DNA of 64,000 nucleotides from Posidonia oceanica (GCA_037176725.1 JAZBRS010000011.1:186001-250000), one strand, 5' to 3'. Positions 31,960 to 43,890 are shown, counted from the first letter of the stretch. Notes: generated by a model from the sequence alone, not told the origin. Translations and numbers: made by a program.

Positions 31960-34900
31960 AGATCCTCTGTTGAAACGTTCATGGCTTGAATAACGCTGGG
32001 AAAATCCGATCCATTAAAGAGTACACCCAGCGGCAACATTGAAACATTATCTGTTTGCTAGAACACAAGATCAAGCAAAATTTACAGCAGGTAGTGAGAA
32101 AGCATTGGCAGGGGTTTGATGTCGCTGATAATCTCCCGGTTTACCCTTCTAGTCGTATCATGGTTCTTTGGAACCCCAGCAATGTGACTCTCACTAAAAT
32201 TGCAGAGTCAAAACAATTCATCCATTTTCAAGCCTCCTCCCCCTTCAGTCAACCGGATTTTGCTATCACTGTAGTCTACGGGTGCAATGATCTGGGATCG
32301 AGGCAGGAACTCTAGGAGGACCTTCTCCAACTTCAACCCACCCTCCGTTGGATGATCACGGGGGACTTCAACTACCTCCGCAACAGCTCTGAAAAGCAAG
32401 GCTCTAACTCCATCAACTTGGCGGCGGCACAGGACTTCAACGACTTCATTGACGCCGCATCCCTCCTTGAAATGGCCACCACTGGCGTTTCGTTTACCTA
32501 GAGTAACCTGCATCAAGATAGACCCATTCAATGCCGGCTTGATCGCACGCTCATCTCCAACAACTGCTTGGCTACCTTCCCCAATTGTGTTACGCATGCT
32601 GGGGCTCGTCGTTATTTCTCTTGAGGCAGAAACAACGCGCACCAAGCCCCAATTTAAAATTTTCAATTTCTGGGCAACCCATCCGGACTTTCCCCTCTTG
32701 GTTTTGCACTATTGGCTTTTTCTGATCTGTGGAAACCCGACATATCGATTCATGAGGAAACTCTCTAACCTTAGGAACCATCTCCTCCCCTAGGTCAAAG
32801 GAGTCTTTGGTTGTACTAAGGATAGGATTGAGGCTTGTACCAATGCGCTCTCCTCTATCCAAATGATGCAGATTGATGAACCAATGTGCTCCGGTTTACT
32901 CCAAGCTGAGGTGAACTATTGTCGCCAATTGGCTGAGCTTTGCTGGCAGGAGGAGTCACGCTCAAGATAGCAATCCCGGATTCGTTGGCTTCGGGAGGGG
33001 GATGCAAACACTACGTTCTTCCATGCTTCAGTCAGAGCTAGACGTTCGAGAAACACTATAAGAAACTTGCACCACCATGGCAATCTCCTCAGCGACAACA
33101 TCAACATTACTCAAGCATTCCGTCACCACTAGCTGGCGCTGTTCAATCAGCACCGGAACATCAGAGAGCTCCCCCCGAACCTTCTACTGAACAAGATATC
33201 TGCATCTGATAATCAAACGCTCTGCTCCCTAGCCTCCTTGGATGAACTCCAGGAAGTGATTCGTCGATTGAGCCTCGATCGTGCTCCGGGGGTGGATGGA
33301 TATAATGGTGGATTCTATCGGGCTGCTTGGCTGATCATCTCTGCCGACTTATTACAGGCCATAAACAATATTCTGAGATCGGGAAAGATTCTGCCCCAGA
33401 TCAACCACACCATCCTATGCCTTGTGCCCAAAATTGCAGTGCCAGCTACGGTGAATGATTTCCGTCCTATCGCCCTCTGCAATGTATTCTACCGAATTCT
33501 TGCTAAGATCCTATCTAATAGAATTAGACCTCTGATGTCTAAACTCCTCGACAACAACCAGATGGCCTTCATCAAGGGGAGACGGATCTCGGACTCCATC
33601 TTACTGCCGCATGAACTCTACCACAATTTACACTTGGGTTAAGGGAAGGCTCGTATGTGCATCAAGCTGGACATCAACAAGGCCTTTGACTCTCTGGATC
33701 GCAACTTTGTTTGTGAGACAAGTAGGTGTATGGGCTTTGATAACAAGTGGGTGGGATGGCTATCGGAGTGCCTAAATGCTACCTTCTCCTTAAGGATCAA
33801 CGGTGAACTCACTCTGTCTTTTCCATCCTCTAATGGTGTTCGCCAGGGTGATCCATTATGCCCATTCCTTTTTGTCATAGCAATGCAGGTTCTATCCTCC
33901 TTATTCACGAAGGCTGAACAGCAAAAGGAACTCGATCCAATGGCCTGTGGTACTATTGCTGTGTTGCACATTATCTTTGCGGATGATCTCATGGTCTTCC
34001 TAAAGGCTGACAAGAGGAATGCAAGGAGACTCAAGCTGCTATTAAATGAATTCACTGCACTCTTGGGGCTGCAAATCAACTATGCCAAGAGTGCTATTTA
34101 CTTTGGTGGATCCACGCAGCATCGAGCATGGATCTGTTCTCACCTGGGCCTAAATGTAGGTGAATTGCCTGTCAAATACCTTGGCCTCCCATTACTGTCC
34201 AAGTGGCTTTCTGCCTCAACTTGTGCTCCTCTCATTCAGGCAGTGACCTCCCAACTCCAATCTTGGAAAGCACGGCTTCTCTCCTATGCTGGAAGAGTGG
34301 AGTTGGTTAAATCGGTGTTGTCATCAATGCAGCTATACTGGATGTCGGTGTTCATACTACCTGTAAGTGTTCTTCAAGCTTTGGACAGAGTGATGTTCAG
34401 ATTCATTTGGTTTGGGCATGGATCGAAGAAAAGCATCTATGTCTCATGGGACGATGTCGTAGACCTAAAGGCGAGGGAGGTTTGGGTATTCGATGTCCAA
34501 AGGACAGTAACCTGGCAGGCATCATCAGGCTACCGTGGGAGATTGAAACGAACGCAGATGCCCTTTGGGTGCGATGGATGTGAAAAGAAATATCTACGTG
34601 GATGCTCAATTTGGTGCTCCAGACCTCCTCAAACTTGCTCCTAGGCTTGGCGTGGCATTCTCAAAGCTCGAAGCTCTTCTGCTGATCTCCTGGTTTACAA
34701 AGTGGGTGACTGTAGTGCCATGAATTTTCTCCTTGACCCCTGGCTCGGACAACCCCCCATCTGGCTGAGGGTTGGTGATAGACTAAGGCAAGACCTCGCC
34801 ATAGAATTAACTTGTAAAGTTAGCTCCTTTATTACGAGTCGGAGGTGGGTTCTGCCCCCCCACCACGATGGAGATGCATGATTTGTGGCCGGAAATCTTG

Positions 34901-35473
34901 GCCTCCCCGATCAGTAATGGAAGCGATGCTATCGTGTGGTCACCAAATGTGGAAGGATTCAGTCTCCTCTCGGCTTGGCACTCCATTCGTCCTCGTCACC
35001 CCACTGTCCCATGGGCAGGTTTGATCTGGAACAGAGGTGCCCTCCCCTACCACGCCTTCTGCACGTGGAGAGCTATGCTGCGCCGGCTTCCTACGCATGA
35101 CACCCTCCAAGCCAAGGGATTCCTCCTAGTCTCTTGATGCTACCTTTGCCAGTGAGAAGTTGAGACGATGGACCATCTCCTATGGACATGCCCCTAGTCG
35201 TGTTCGGTGTGGGTCTCCTCGCTGCAACGTGCATGCGGCCAAGTCTTGACTGCCCCATCCTTGCACGAAGCTGCAAGCCTCCTGCTTGTTAGATCCCAGC
35301 AATTGTCCAGGACTAAGACTCAGCAACGGAGAATGAGCTGTGCCTTCTGTGCGGTGATTGCTTGTCTCTGGAGGGAGCGTAACCGCCAGTGTTTCGATGA
35401 AAGTCAACCCTTTCATGCTCCTGAGGAACTTTGCCATGAGATTTCCACATACTCAATCGGTTTGGAGGGCTGA
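31956..35473 (+). pseudogene. LINE-D ORF2 (endonuclease, reverse transcriptase, zinc-binding domain)
   Basis: The ATG at 31956 overlaps the ORF1 stop as ATGA. The endonuclease follows (N-V-H-G-L-N, L-L-E-H-K, V-Y-G, T-G-D-F-N) but its S-D-H segment is removed by a 23-bp deletion near 32610 (compare LINE-A), which also shifts the frame. RT from about 33200 has R-A-P-G-V-D-G, I-K-L-D-I-N-K-A-F-D-S (about 33660), R-Q-G-D-P-L and F-A-D-D (33976-33987). The C-terminal zf-RVT-like region ends at the TGA 35471-35473. In-frame stops occur at about 31971, 32041, 32313, 32501, 32794, 32969, 33130 and 33640. It cannot make a working enzyme. Confidence 0.9.
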
Positions 35474-35814
35474 TCTGCTTGTGGGACCCAGCTCCCCTTC
35501 TGCACTAAATGCTTGAGTCACTTGCCAGATTGTGCTTGCCCAGCTTGCGCGTGGACTGGACCTGGTTGTCTGGCTGCTTAACCCGTATCCCTGTGGGCTT
35601 GGGCCTTGTTGTTTTCTCCCATTTAGGTTGGCAACTTGTTTGGGGGGGCAAGATCATGTTAAATCTGTAGTTATGGGCCTTTGATTGGACTATGTAATTT
35701 TGGTTTGAGCTTGAGCTCTGACTAGGGACCCTTCTCTAAGTATCCTTAATCTCTCCTTTTTTGTACAATTTTCCTTTTAATATATTTTCGAGGGCCTCCC
35801 TCCTTTTGCTTGGC

Positions 35815-35828
35815 AAAAAAAAAGAAAA
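35815..35828 (+). repeat. Poly(A) tail of LINE-D
   Basis: Nine A, one G, then A up to the duplication AAGTAGCACATCAC at 35829-35842. Confidence 0.9.
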
Positions 35829-35842
35829 AAGTAGCACATCAC
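35829..35842. repeat. Right target-site duplication of LINE-D
   Basis: Copy of 30278-30291; LINE-E resumes after it. Confidence 0.93.
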
Positions 35843-36459
35843 AGATAAATTGGTGACTAATGGAATCAAAGGCTTTACTTAAATCAAGCTTGATGCACAT
35901 TCTAGCCCTCCCATGGCCCGAGTGCAGATTATGGCAAATTTCATGAGCCAACAAAATCAAGTTCGTGATTCTGCGTCCAGGGATGATGGCAGATTGGTTC
36001 ATGTCATTGAGCTTGGGCATGAAAGGCTTCAATCGATTGGCTAACAGCTTCGACAAGATTCTGTACACCACATTACACAGCGCGATCGGCCTGTAATCCT
36101 CAACTGAAGCTGTAACTGCCTTCTTAGGGATTAAACATAAGAGAGTGTGGTTCACCTGTCGCAGAAGTAAACTTGACTTAAGAAAGTTATTTATCCCTCC
36201 CAGCAAGTCTTCTGCAATAATGTGCCATGCAGCACGATAGAATCCACCGTTGAATCCATCAACACCTGGCGCACGGTTGGAGTTCAAACCCTTGATGATG
36301 CCCTGTAGTTCCTCCATGGAAGCTAAGGCGCAAAGTGAGCTGTTGTCCTCCGGAGAGATCACAATAGAGAGCAAGTCCATAGGGAGACGATCACTGCATT
36401 GGGGCTGGTTGTAGATGTGCTTGAAGTGGTCCATAAAAAGAGCAAGAATGTTGGGATTG
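35843..36459 (-). pseudogene. LINE-E ORF2, N-terminal RT part (antisense)
   Basis: Minus-strand continuation of the LINE-E reverse transcriptase. Reading down from 36459: the D-H-F-K-H-I-Y-N-Q-P-Q-C segment, R-A-P-G-V-D-G-F-N-G-G-F-Y (about 36270-36230), P-I-A-L-C-N-V-V-Y-R-I-L (about 36090) and I-K-L-D-L-S-K-A-F-D-S (about 35900-35868), where it stops at LINE-D. Its frame is open here. The 5' side is cut exactly at 36460 by an LTR. Subfamily of LINE-B and LINE-C. Confidence 0.88.
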
Positions 36460-37099
36460 TGTAGCGATCCCGTGGAGCTTCCGTGATCGTTCGTGGACAC
36501 TGCCGAAGCTTGCGTGCACCGATCGGAAAAACTAGGTTCACTATTAGCAGGTGATCCGAGGAGGAAACTCGACTCAAAACACCGAAAACAGAGGCGAAAA
36601 GCCAAAGGGAAGAAGAAAAAGAAAGGAAAGACAAAAGGGAGTCGCCACCATGTCTATTAAGTCGGGAGAAAAGGAAAACCGGGGAAATGCATGAAAAACA
36701 TGCAAAACCACACAAGAAGATGCAATTCAGTGCAAATACTATGCAAAGAGCATGTCTCGTGCCAAGGACGAGGGCAAAAGGGTCATTACGGGCTAGAGAA
36801 AGGGTAAGGACTCCTATTACGTGCGGGAAAGGTATTATGCACTCTCGAGACACACTCAAGAAGCGGTCTTTCTAGGCTTACGCTCGCTTTTGAGGGAAAA
36901 TGCATGCTTTGAATGCCTAAGTGCCATAAATGCCTAATTAGATGCTCAAAGGTGTGCTCTAAGTGTTGGAATGCGTGCAAGCAAATAAACGTGCTATCTA
37001 AGTGCTCAGCAGCGCTGTCTGTGTTCCGAACCGGGTGGACCCAGGTTCGTGAGAACTCAAGCCAGTAAGCATCACTGCCCTAATGCAAATGCAAGCGAT

Positions 37100-37610
37100 T
37101 GAAACAAAACGCCGGTAAAACCACACAATGCAGGGATGCGACAAGCAAAGGGGAAAGCAAATCTGGGCGGAAAACAAGCGATGCAAACAAGAAAGCAAAA
37201 TATCGAAAAAGCCACGCAATGTAAGGGTATGACAAGCCAAGGGGAAAGCAAATCCAGGCGAAAAACAAGCAATGCAATTGTGAAAGTAAAACATCGGAAA
37301 AGCCACGCAATGCAGGAGTATGACAAGCAAAGGGGAAAGCAAATCCGAGTAGAAAACAAGCAATGCAAGTGTAAAAGCAAAACATCGGAAAAGCCATGCA
37401 ATGTAGGTGTATGACAAGCAAAGGGGAAAGCAAATCCGGACGGAAAACAAGCGATGCAAACGTGAAAGCAAAACATCGGAAAAGCCACGCAATGCAGGGG
37501 TAAGACAAGCAAAGGGGAAAGCAAATCCGAGCGAAAAACAAGCAATGTAATCGTAAAAGCAAAACATCGGAAAAGCCATGCAATGCAGGGGTATGACAAG
37601 CAAATGGGAA
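37100..37610. repeat. 91-bp tandem block in the second LTR (about 5.6 copies)
   Basis: Same unit as 20965-21298: CATCGGAAAAGCCACGCAAT recurs about every 90-92 bp. Two more copies than the older LTR, so the copy number is unstable. The long minus frames 37072-37758 and 36998-37603 are read-through of the repeat. Confidence 0.88.
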
Positions 37611-38751
37611 GATTAGACGACATGACGAGCGTCAACCGGGCAGTTAGGGCTGCCAGCCTGGATGCAAAGGAGAGACAAGCGATGTGAGTGTAAAAACAAA
37701 CACCGAATAAGGACCACACGATGTAGGTGTGAAGACCTGCAAAGGGGAAAGAAAGCAAGCGGAGGGATCACCACTATTCTGTGACTGTTTCCCACTAAAC
37801 CGTCTCACGATGTGTCTTGCATGCTACTCAAAGCTCGCTGTGCAATCGGATCGTGGAAAAGAAAGAAGAAGGCCGTGATCAATAGTGAATTCGAGGGAAA
37901 AGACACTAAGAAAACACGAAAAGAGGGAGTAGAGTAGATAGGCAAGAGGGGAAGCCCTATTCTACATGCACGGAAAACAAGGTACGAAAAACAATGCATG
38001 TAATGCGAATGACAGGCAACAAATGATATGCAATGATTCAGAAGGACTTACCTTGGAGATCTGAGGCCTGATCTGAGAACCTGCAAACAATTTATGCAAT
38101 GTAATATGATATGAAATTCAAATTAAATCACATTCATCAATTGGAGAGGACCAGATTGCAAATAAAATAAACACAAGGGCCTAGATGCAAATGACCAAAA
38201 ACTACAGTAGTTCAGAGGGACTTGAAAGCAAATAAACAAAGCTGTAGTATTTTTCATTAATGCAATATAGTTAAATGAGAGATTAAATGAAATATCAACT
38301 GTAACAGGATCAAGTTGCTGATAAAACAAGCATGAGGGCTAAGCTACAAATAACCAAAAAAAAAAAAAGCACATGTTAACTTAAGAGCAGAGGACCCAAA
38401 CGCAAATAAGCAGAAAATCAGGAGTCAGACAGCAATATGGCATGGAATCGAAATGAAAATAAAATAACTAACTATATACAAGCACAGTATTTTAAATGAA
38501 TAAAGGACTAATATGCAAATGTAATAAACTAATGTACTTTAATGCAATGTAAATGAAACAAAAATAAAAAACATGTGTTGCTACAGTGCCATGTGAAGGA
38601 AAAACCAGAGGCAGCGGAGCTCCATGCATGCCGGCGTGCTCGTCGGGGAAGAAGAGAGGTCCGGCAACCTCTGGAAGCGCACACAGGTGACGAAAAGCGC
38701 ATGTGAAGGGCTGATAAGCAAGAGGAGGTTCAGGCGAACCTCTGGGATGAA

Positions 38752-38766
38752 GAAGGTACCTGAGAT
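38752..38766 (-). promoter_or_regulatory. Predicted 5' splice site in LTR variant B
   Basis: Minus strand CATCTCAG/GTACC, exon end at 38760. Aligned LTRs have CCTTAG/GTAGC (exon end 23644) and CCACAG/GTAGA (exon end 63812). Flanking bases vary while AG/GTA is kept in all three. Confidence 0.5.
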
Positions 38767-40482
38767 GCTGTCTGGAATGGGTTGACGACGTAGAGATCGC
38801 CGGAGCTGCAAGGCAGAGGTGGTGAGCTCGGCTGGAGCGGTTGCGGAGCTCGGCGAAGGGTCCGGCGTGCTCCTGGGATCGGCGCGGTGCGTTCTGGACG
38901 GCGAGGGAGCGGCTGCGCAGCGTCGGGGCTGGAGGTGGTCTCAGCTCTGGAAGTGTGGGTGCAGAGGAGTCGACCAGGCGTTCTGGAGCTCTGGAAGTGG
39001 TGGAGAGGCTTGGGATCGCTCGAGGGAACTCACAGGATGCTAAGGGTGCTCTCAGAAGTGGGTGTGGTGGTCTGAGCCGTTGGGAAATCTCTCTAGTTTT
39101 GTTGGGTGCATTGGGTTCAAAACTTGATCACGGGATGCACAGAGGTTGCGCAGGCAATTGGGGGCTATTGGGCGCGAGAGGGAACGTGGCTCGAGGTCTG
39201 GAGAGGTGGCAGGAGCTTAGGCAACGAAGTCGTTGCTCAAACCCAAATTCTAGGCTGGTGGCAGTCTCTGCGGGTGAGGAGAGGTTCGGACGGTGGTGAC
39301 ACGGGGCAAGGGGGTTGCTGTGACCATTGAGAGGGTGGCTTGGTTCGAGGCTGGCCAAAGAAGTCTTGGGGGCGTCAGTGGGAGTAAATGGGGGGTGGAC
39401 TGAAATGGATTGGTGAGCTAGAGGTGGTCTATGATGAGCTGTGAGGTCTGAGGGCATTTCGGTCCGGATCAGCAGGTGTTGGTGTTGGTCTGGGTTAGCT
39501 TGGGCTCGAGGTTCAGATGATGGTTTGTGCTTATTGGGTGCGGGAGAGACTTGGGTCTATTTGGGTGAGCTCGGTCTGCAGAGAGTTGGGTGCTGGTTCT
39601 AGGGAGGTTTGGGTGCTGGTGAGGTTGGGTTCGGTCTGCAGGGAAGATGGTGTTGGTCTGGGTTCGTGGGGGGAGAATGGTGAGGAATTGGGGTGAGGTT
39701 GGGTTCGGTCTGGGTGGTTTGTAGAGGAGATGGAGGTGTTGGCATTTGAGGAAGATTGGGCAGGAGAGAGGGAAGAAGGAAAAATGAAATGAAGGAGGAT
39801 CGTGGGCTTGGGCCTACGGAGAGAAAAAAGGGTGGAAAAGAGAAAAAAGAAAGAAAAAGGAAGAAGAAGAAGAAGAAGAAGAAGGAGAAGAAGAAAAAAG
39901 AAAAAAAAGGGGGTTAATGGGCCTTGGGCTTGATTTGGATGTTTGCTTTGTTTTTAATTAGTTTAGGTTTGATTTAGTTTAAATGGATTTGGTTGTTGAT
40001 TGTTTAAATTGATTAAATTCAAGTTGAAATTGACTTTGTGCATTAAATGGGTTTTAGGATTTCTTAAAATGGGGTTTAGGGTTTAGTTTGTTTTTTAATG
40101 AGTTTGGATGTGTAACTTTAGTTGGTTTTAAACTTAAATGAGTTTTGATTTGTTTAAGTGGGTTTTGACTTTAATTGTTAACTTCAAATTGGTTTTAGTT
40201 CTTAATTAGGTTTGAAGTGGGCTTTGCATTTTAAGTGGGCTTGGGGCTTTGATTAGATTCAATTGGGTTGTAATTGTGATTTGAATTTGCATGGATTAGA
40301 TTTAAGTTTTAGGGTTTTAAGTTTTTTAGGGTCTTGATTAGGATTTTATTAGGGTCTTGATTAGGGTTTTTGGTTTTGGAGTTTAGGGTTTTTGAGTTTT
40401 GGGTTTTTGAGTTTAATATGGTCTTGGGTTTTGATGTAGATTAGGGTTTAGGGTTTTGGGTTTTGGAGTTTAGGGTTTAGGG

Positions 40483-40493
40483 TTGTAGGGTTT
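40483..40493. repeat. Left target-site duplication of LINE-G (TTGTAGGGTTT)
   Basis: Same 11 bases at 43266-43276. LTR sequence is continuous when the insert and one copy are removed. Confidence 0.85.
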
Positions 40494-43265
40494 TTTTTTA
40501 TATAATTTAAACCGTAACCTTCATTGATAGCAAAAAAGATTACACCCAAAGATCTTTAAAGAGTACAGACCCCCCCAAAGAGCAACAAGTAATCACACAA
40601 TAACAAGAAGAAAACAACAACAAGGTCAAATGGACTCCTCCACCATTCCCAGCAATCTCGCCCCCAAGCGCGCTTTCACACTTGCAGAGCGACGAGGACC
40701 CCCAGGAGGGGCCAAAGATACCCAATCCCTCCTTTTGTACTTCTTCCTTGATGTCTTTAAGCCCTTAGAACCACAATCTTCATAAAAGATGGCATCAAGA
40801 CTTGGTGCTTCAGAAACCGAGTCCCTCGATTGATACCCACCCAAGAATGCATCACCACTATCCTCAAGAGAAGACCTTTCCTCTTCATGGGACCAAGAAG
40901 GCTGATATGGAGACTGATAAAGAAGATTCAATGGAGGTATCACATCCTCCATCTCTTTACTGGTGTAGTTTGCCTCTTGAAGGTCCTTATGGAGGTCCTT
41001 TAGCTCCTTAGCTTCACCATACACATGAAGATCTTCAGCACTCTTCTCCACATTGTATTCAATCGGCCCAAAAGATTCTAAGTCAGTTGGTTTTACCTAA
41101 TCAGCAGCCATAGTACCAGCCTCAAGAGATGACTGTCTCACCTTCCTAAGGGTCTATTGGAAACCAGCAGAGGATGATTTAACACGCACCTTCCTAGCTA
41201 CTGTTACCATAGCTGAGATAAGCAAAGCCCATCTGCCCAACGCAGCCTCCTTCGCATCCTCTTTAACAACATCACCTAACTGAATGGGCTCCTCTACAGC
41301 CACTTGCTTGCCTTTGGATAATTCAGCAACCTTAGCATCCCCTTCCCCAGACCCAACCACAGAACCTGTGACAATTGACTTACCCTTGAAATTCTCAACA
41401 TAACAAAGCTTAACATTGCATGGACTAGCAGCCCCAATCAGTGGAATCGTAGCAGCATCACCACCACCAGTACTGCCAGCCCCACCTACAATCTCAGCCT
41501 AAGAAGGAGCATTCAGAGATTTAGAAGTCAAACCAGCACTCCCATAGACCCCTGTAATCACCTTCCCACAATCCTGATCAGATTGAACCTCATCAATTGG
41601 CAGAGAATACTCACGATTGGTCTTGCAGATATCCAGCTGGACAGCCCCAACTGAATTAAGCCCTGAGGTTACCTGTTGAATATCAGATCTCATGACAAAC
41701 TGCACATTCTTCTTTGATTTTTTGTTCTTCTTCTTTGCTTTATTCTTCACCACCTCAGTCCCACCTGCACTAGAAATACCTCCCTCCTTGTCACTGTAAA
41801 AAGTTTTCTCAACCCAATCTTTAGAAGACTCATACCCACTTGATGCCCTAGAAGACAAATGGCAAGCAGATCCTACATGCCCAATGGCCATGCATTTCTT
41901 GCAAAAAGGAGGAATAGACTCCTTGGGGAATTCCACCTATTGAGAAAAAATTTCCCCACCATTGTTAATCCATACAGATCTGGGGATTGGTTTCGATAAA
42001 TCCACTTCAACACACACCCTAGTGGTACCAGGTCTGGTGAATTGTGCCACGTTTCCATCAGCACAAAGGAATTTTCTAACCATACCTGCAATGGATTGAA
42101 GCGCACCTGGTGATTGTAGATGAGCTCTCAACCGAGGAAGCTCAATCCAAACTGGGATGCAAGGAGACTCAACACCGGGAGTGAACCTGGGAGACCACCT
42201 GGAAACTTGCATCACCTTGCCTCCCACTCTCCAATCTCGTTTGATGTAGGCTTTGACAAAGTCTTCCCTACAATGAAATCGAATAAATACATACTGATGA
42301 TCCACAGCACTCACACAAATGCCCTTGCTAAAGTTGCGGACTCGCCTCATGGTATTCCATATCTACATAAGAGTAGGTCTAGCTGCTGCAAACTTGCCAA
42401 CCAAGGTCCAAGCAAAAGGAGCTGATAGTTTACCCACCTCCATCGGGGAGAAAACCATCATAGACTTGCCATCTACCTACACCGGATCTCTCATTGCAAT
42501 TTCATCAAACACTAACCGGACATGAGACTCCCCTGTAATCACAGCAAAAGATTTGGGTGCAGACTTGCCTCCATCCCATGGATTGTGGTAGGAGGGCGGG
42601 GAGGAGAGGGGCTCAGGATCATCTACCATGTGGATGTTGGGGAGTAGCCGAGAAGATGGAGTCCCAATAGGACCACCCACCAGAACCTGCCCACCATCAC
42701 GAGCTGCTGGAACACCGCTAGGTTGGAGCAAGGGAGCTACCACCTTGGCCTTAGAGGGGATCTGAGCATCAACAAACCGCGATGCTCCAACAGACGAGAC
42801 ACCCACAGCTGCTTCCTTAAGTGGAGGAAAATCCTCACTCTTGAGCGCTAAGCCCACACTCTGTGGTGGAGATGAAACCGCCACCGAAGCGACCCGTAAA
42901 GGGGCCTCAACCACAGAGGGAACTCCCATAGACTGGGACAACGCCGGTCGAACCACCAAAGGTGGAACCCCTGTCGGATGAATCAAAGGACAAGAAGCCC
43001 TAAAACCTGAGGAGGCTTCCATCGGACCAGACTTCATTCCTGTGGAGGAAGAACCACCCACACCAGAACGGATCCGGAGCAAAGACGGACGCCATAGTGG
43101 ATGGGGGTGAGAGAAAGGAGGAGGACGAGGGGAGCAAGATGGTCAGGGAGGGGGCGTCCCCATCCCGCCAACCCTAAGGCACCGGCGGAAAAGGGGGGGA
43201 GGGCACGCGCAAAACTCTTTCGCGGGAGTTTCTCTCTCTAGAGCAGAGAGAAAAAAAGTTTTTTA
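40494..43265 (-). mobile_element. LINE-G: ORF1-only LINE-like insertion (2,772 bp) in the LTR
   Basis: A T-run at its low end (poly(A) on the minus strand, preceded by GCTATCAATGAAGG, a typical plant transcript 3' end) and an 11-bp duplication show target-primed insertion. The whole insert is a 5' untranslated region, an ORF1-type coding region (about 43095-40626) and a 3' untranslated region. There is no endonuclease or RT. It belongs to a LINE family distinct from A-F: its ORF1 has a different N-terminus and knuckle. Confidence 0.85.
40626..43095 (-). pseudogene. LINE-G ORF1-type gene (DUF4283-like, CCHC knuckle)
   Basis: A possible ATG at 43095 opens M-A-S-V-F-A; the main frame (43082 downward) is offset by one base, so there is a frameshift near the start. 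A proline-rich N-terminal part (43082-42540) leads to a DUF4283-like domain (about 42540-41960: F-A-V-I-T-G, Y-V-F-I-R-F, V-W-I-E-L-P-R-L) and a zinc knuckle C-K-K-C-x4-H-x4-C (about 41905-41865). A basic K-rich segment follows (about 41750-41700), then an acidic C-terminal region to the stop at 40626. In-frame stops lie at 42477, about 42365, 41937, about 41499, 41154 and 41100. Confidence 0.8.
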
Positions 43266-43276
43266 TTGTAGGGTTT
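43266..43276. repeat. Right target-site duplication of LINE-G
   Basis: Copy of 40483-40493. Confidence 0.85.
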
Positions 43277-43873
43277 AGGGTTTAGTGTTGTAGAGTTTAG
43301 GGTTTAGTGTGGGAGGAGGAAAAGGGAGAAAGAAAGGAAGAAGGAAAGAAAGAGAGGAAGGGAGGAAAAGAGATTAAAGATTGAATAGCATGGGATAGGA
43401 TAGAAATAAAATAAAATAAGGATAAAATAGAGGGAAGAGAGGAGAATAAGGTGGGCCCATTGGAGAGCATGAAAAGAGGAAAAAAGGAGAGGAAAAGAAG
43501 GAGGATAAGGAGGAGAGAGAAAAAGGATAATCAGGAGAGAGAAAAGGATAATCAGAAGAGAAAGAAGGTGAAAGGCTTAGGATTGGAGGGGGTTTTGTGT
43601 GTGTGTGACCTAGGGCTTCTAAGGTTTAATCTAGGGTTTTCTAAGATTTTAAATGAAATTTTTGGAGGGTTTTTGGAAGGTTTAGGGTTTAGGATTTTGA
43701 GAGGGTTTGGGTTTGGTTTGATGGTTTGGTTTAGGGAATGGTGTTGGTTTTGGAATGGGGTGAGGGTTTAGGGTTAAAGGAGGGTGAGCTTCCAGACCTC
43801 AGAACCAGTTCCAGAGTGCTTCTAGAGTGTCCCCAGCCAGCTGTGACCCCTTGGCTAAAATGGGGTGTCTACA

Positions 43874-43890
43874 GATACCCCTCCTTGAGC
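43874..43890 (-). other. Candidate polypurine tract of Tat-3
   Basis: The minus strand reads CAAGGAGGGGTATC immediately before the LTR start TGTAGACACC at 43873. AAGGAGGGG is the expected primer for plus-strand synthesis. The four bases TATC between tract and LTR are slightly unusual; GTATC also precedes the LTR start at 26023. Confidence 0.65.

Larger units (their letters stand above)
30292..35828 (+). mobile_element. LINE-D, full-length non-LTR retrotransposon (5.5 kb)
   Basis: Bounded by a 12-14-bp target duplication and ending in a poly(A) tract with one G (35815-35828). Layout: 5' untranslated region 30292-30399, intact ORF1 30400-31959, ORF2 31956-35473 (dead), 3' untranslated region 35474-35814. 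It inserted into LINE-E in the opposite orientation. ORF1 is undamaged while ORF2 has several stops and a 23-bp deletion, so the insertion is neither very recent nor very old. Confidence 0.93.
36460..43873 (-). mobile_element. LTR variant B next to the Tat-3 interior (presumed 3' LTR), carrying an insertion
   Basis: The outer end at 43873 reads TGTAGACACCCC (minus), directly after a purine-rich tract; the inner U5 end at 36460 reads GATCGCTACA and abuts LINE-E. Without the insertion (40494-43265 plus one duplication) it is about 4.63 kb. From 43873 downward: T/G-rich U3, purine tract, leader-like stretch (about 39770-38760), AT-rich part, 91-bp block, hairpins, U5. Relative to the copies at 20844-26023 and 60078-64000 it lacks about 1.2 kb, joined at about 38076. 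GATTG (36455-36459) is the expected duplication; its partner would lie beyond the window. Confidence 0.85.

Noticed and set aside
36998..37758. Minus frames of 167-228 codons, Cys/Phe/Leu-rich, looking like a multi-pass membrane protein
   Set aside because: They are read-through of the 91-bp tandem block; the same peptide words appear in all three frames because 91 is not divisible by three.
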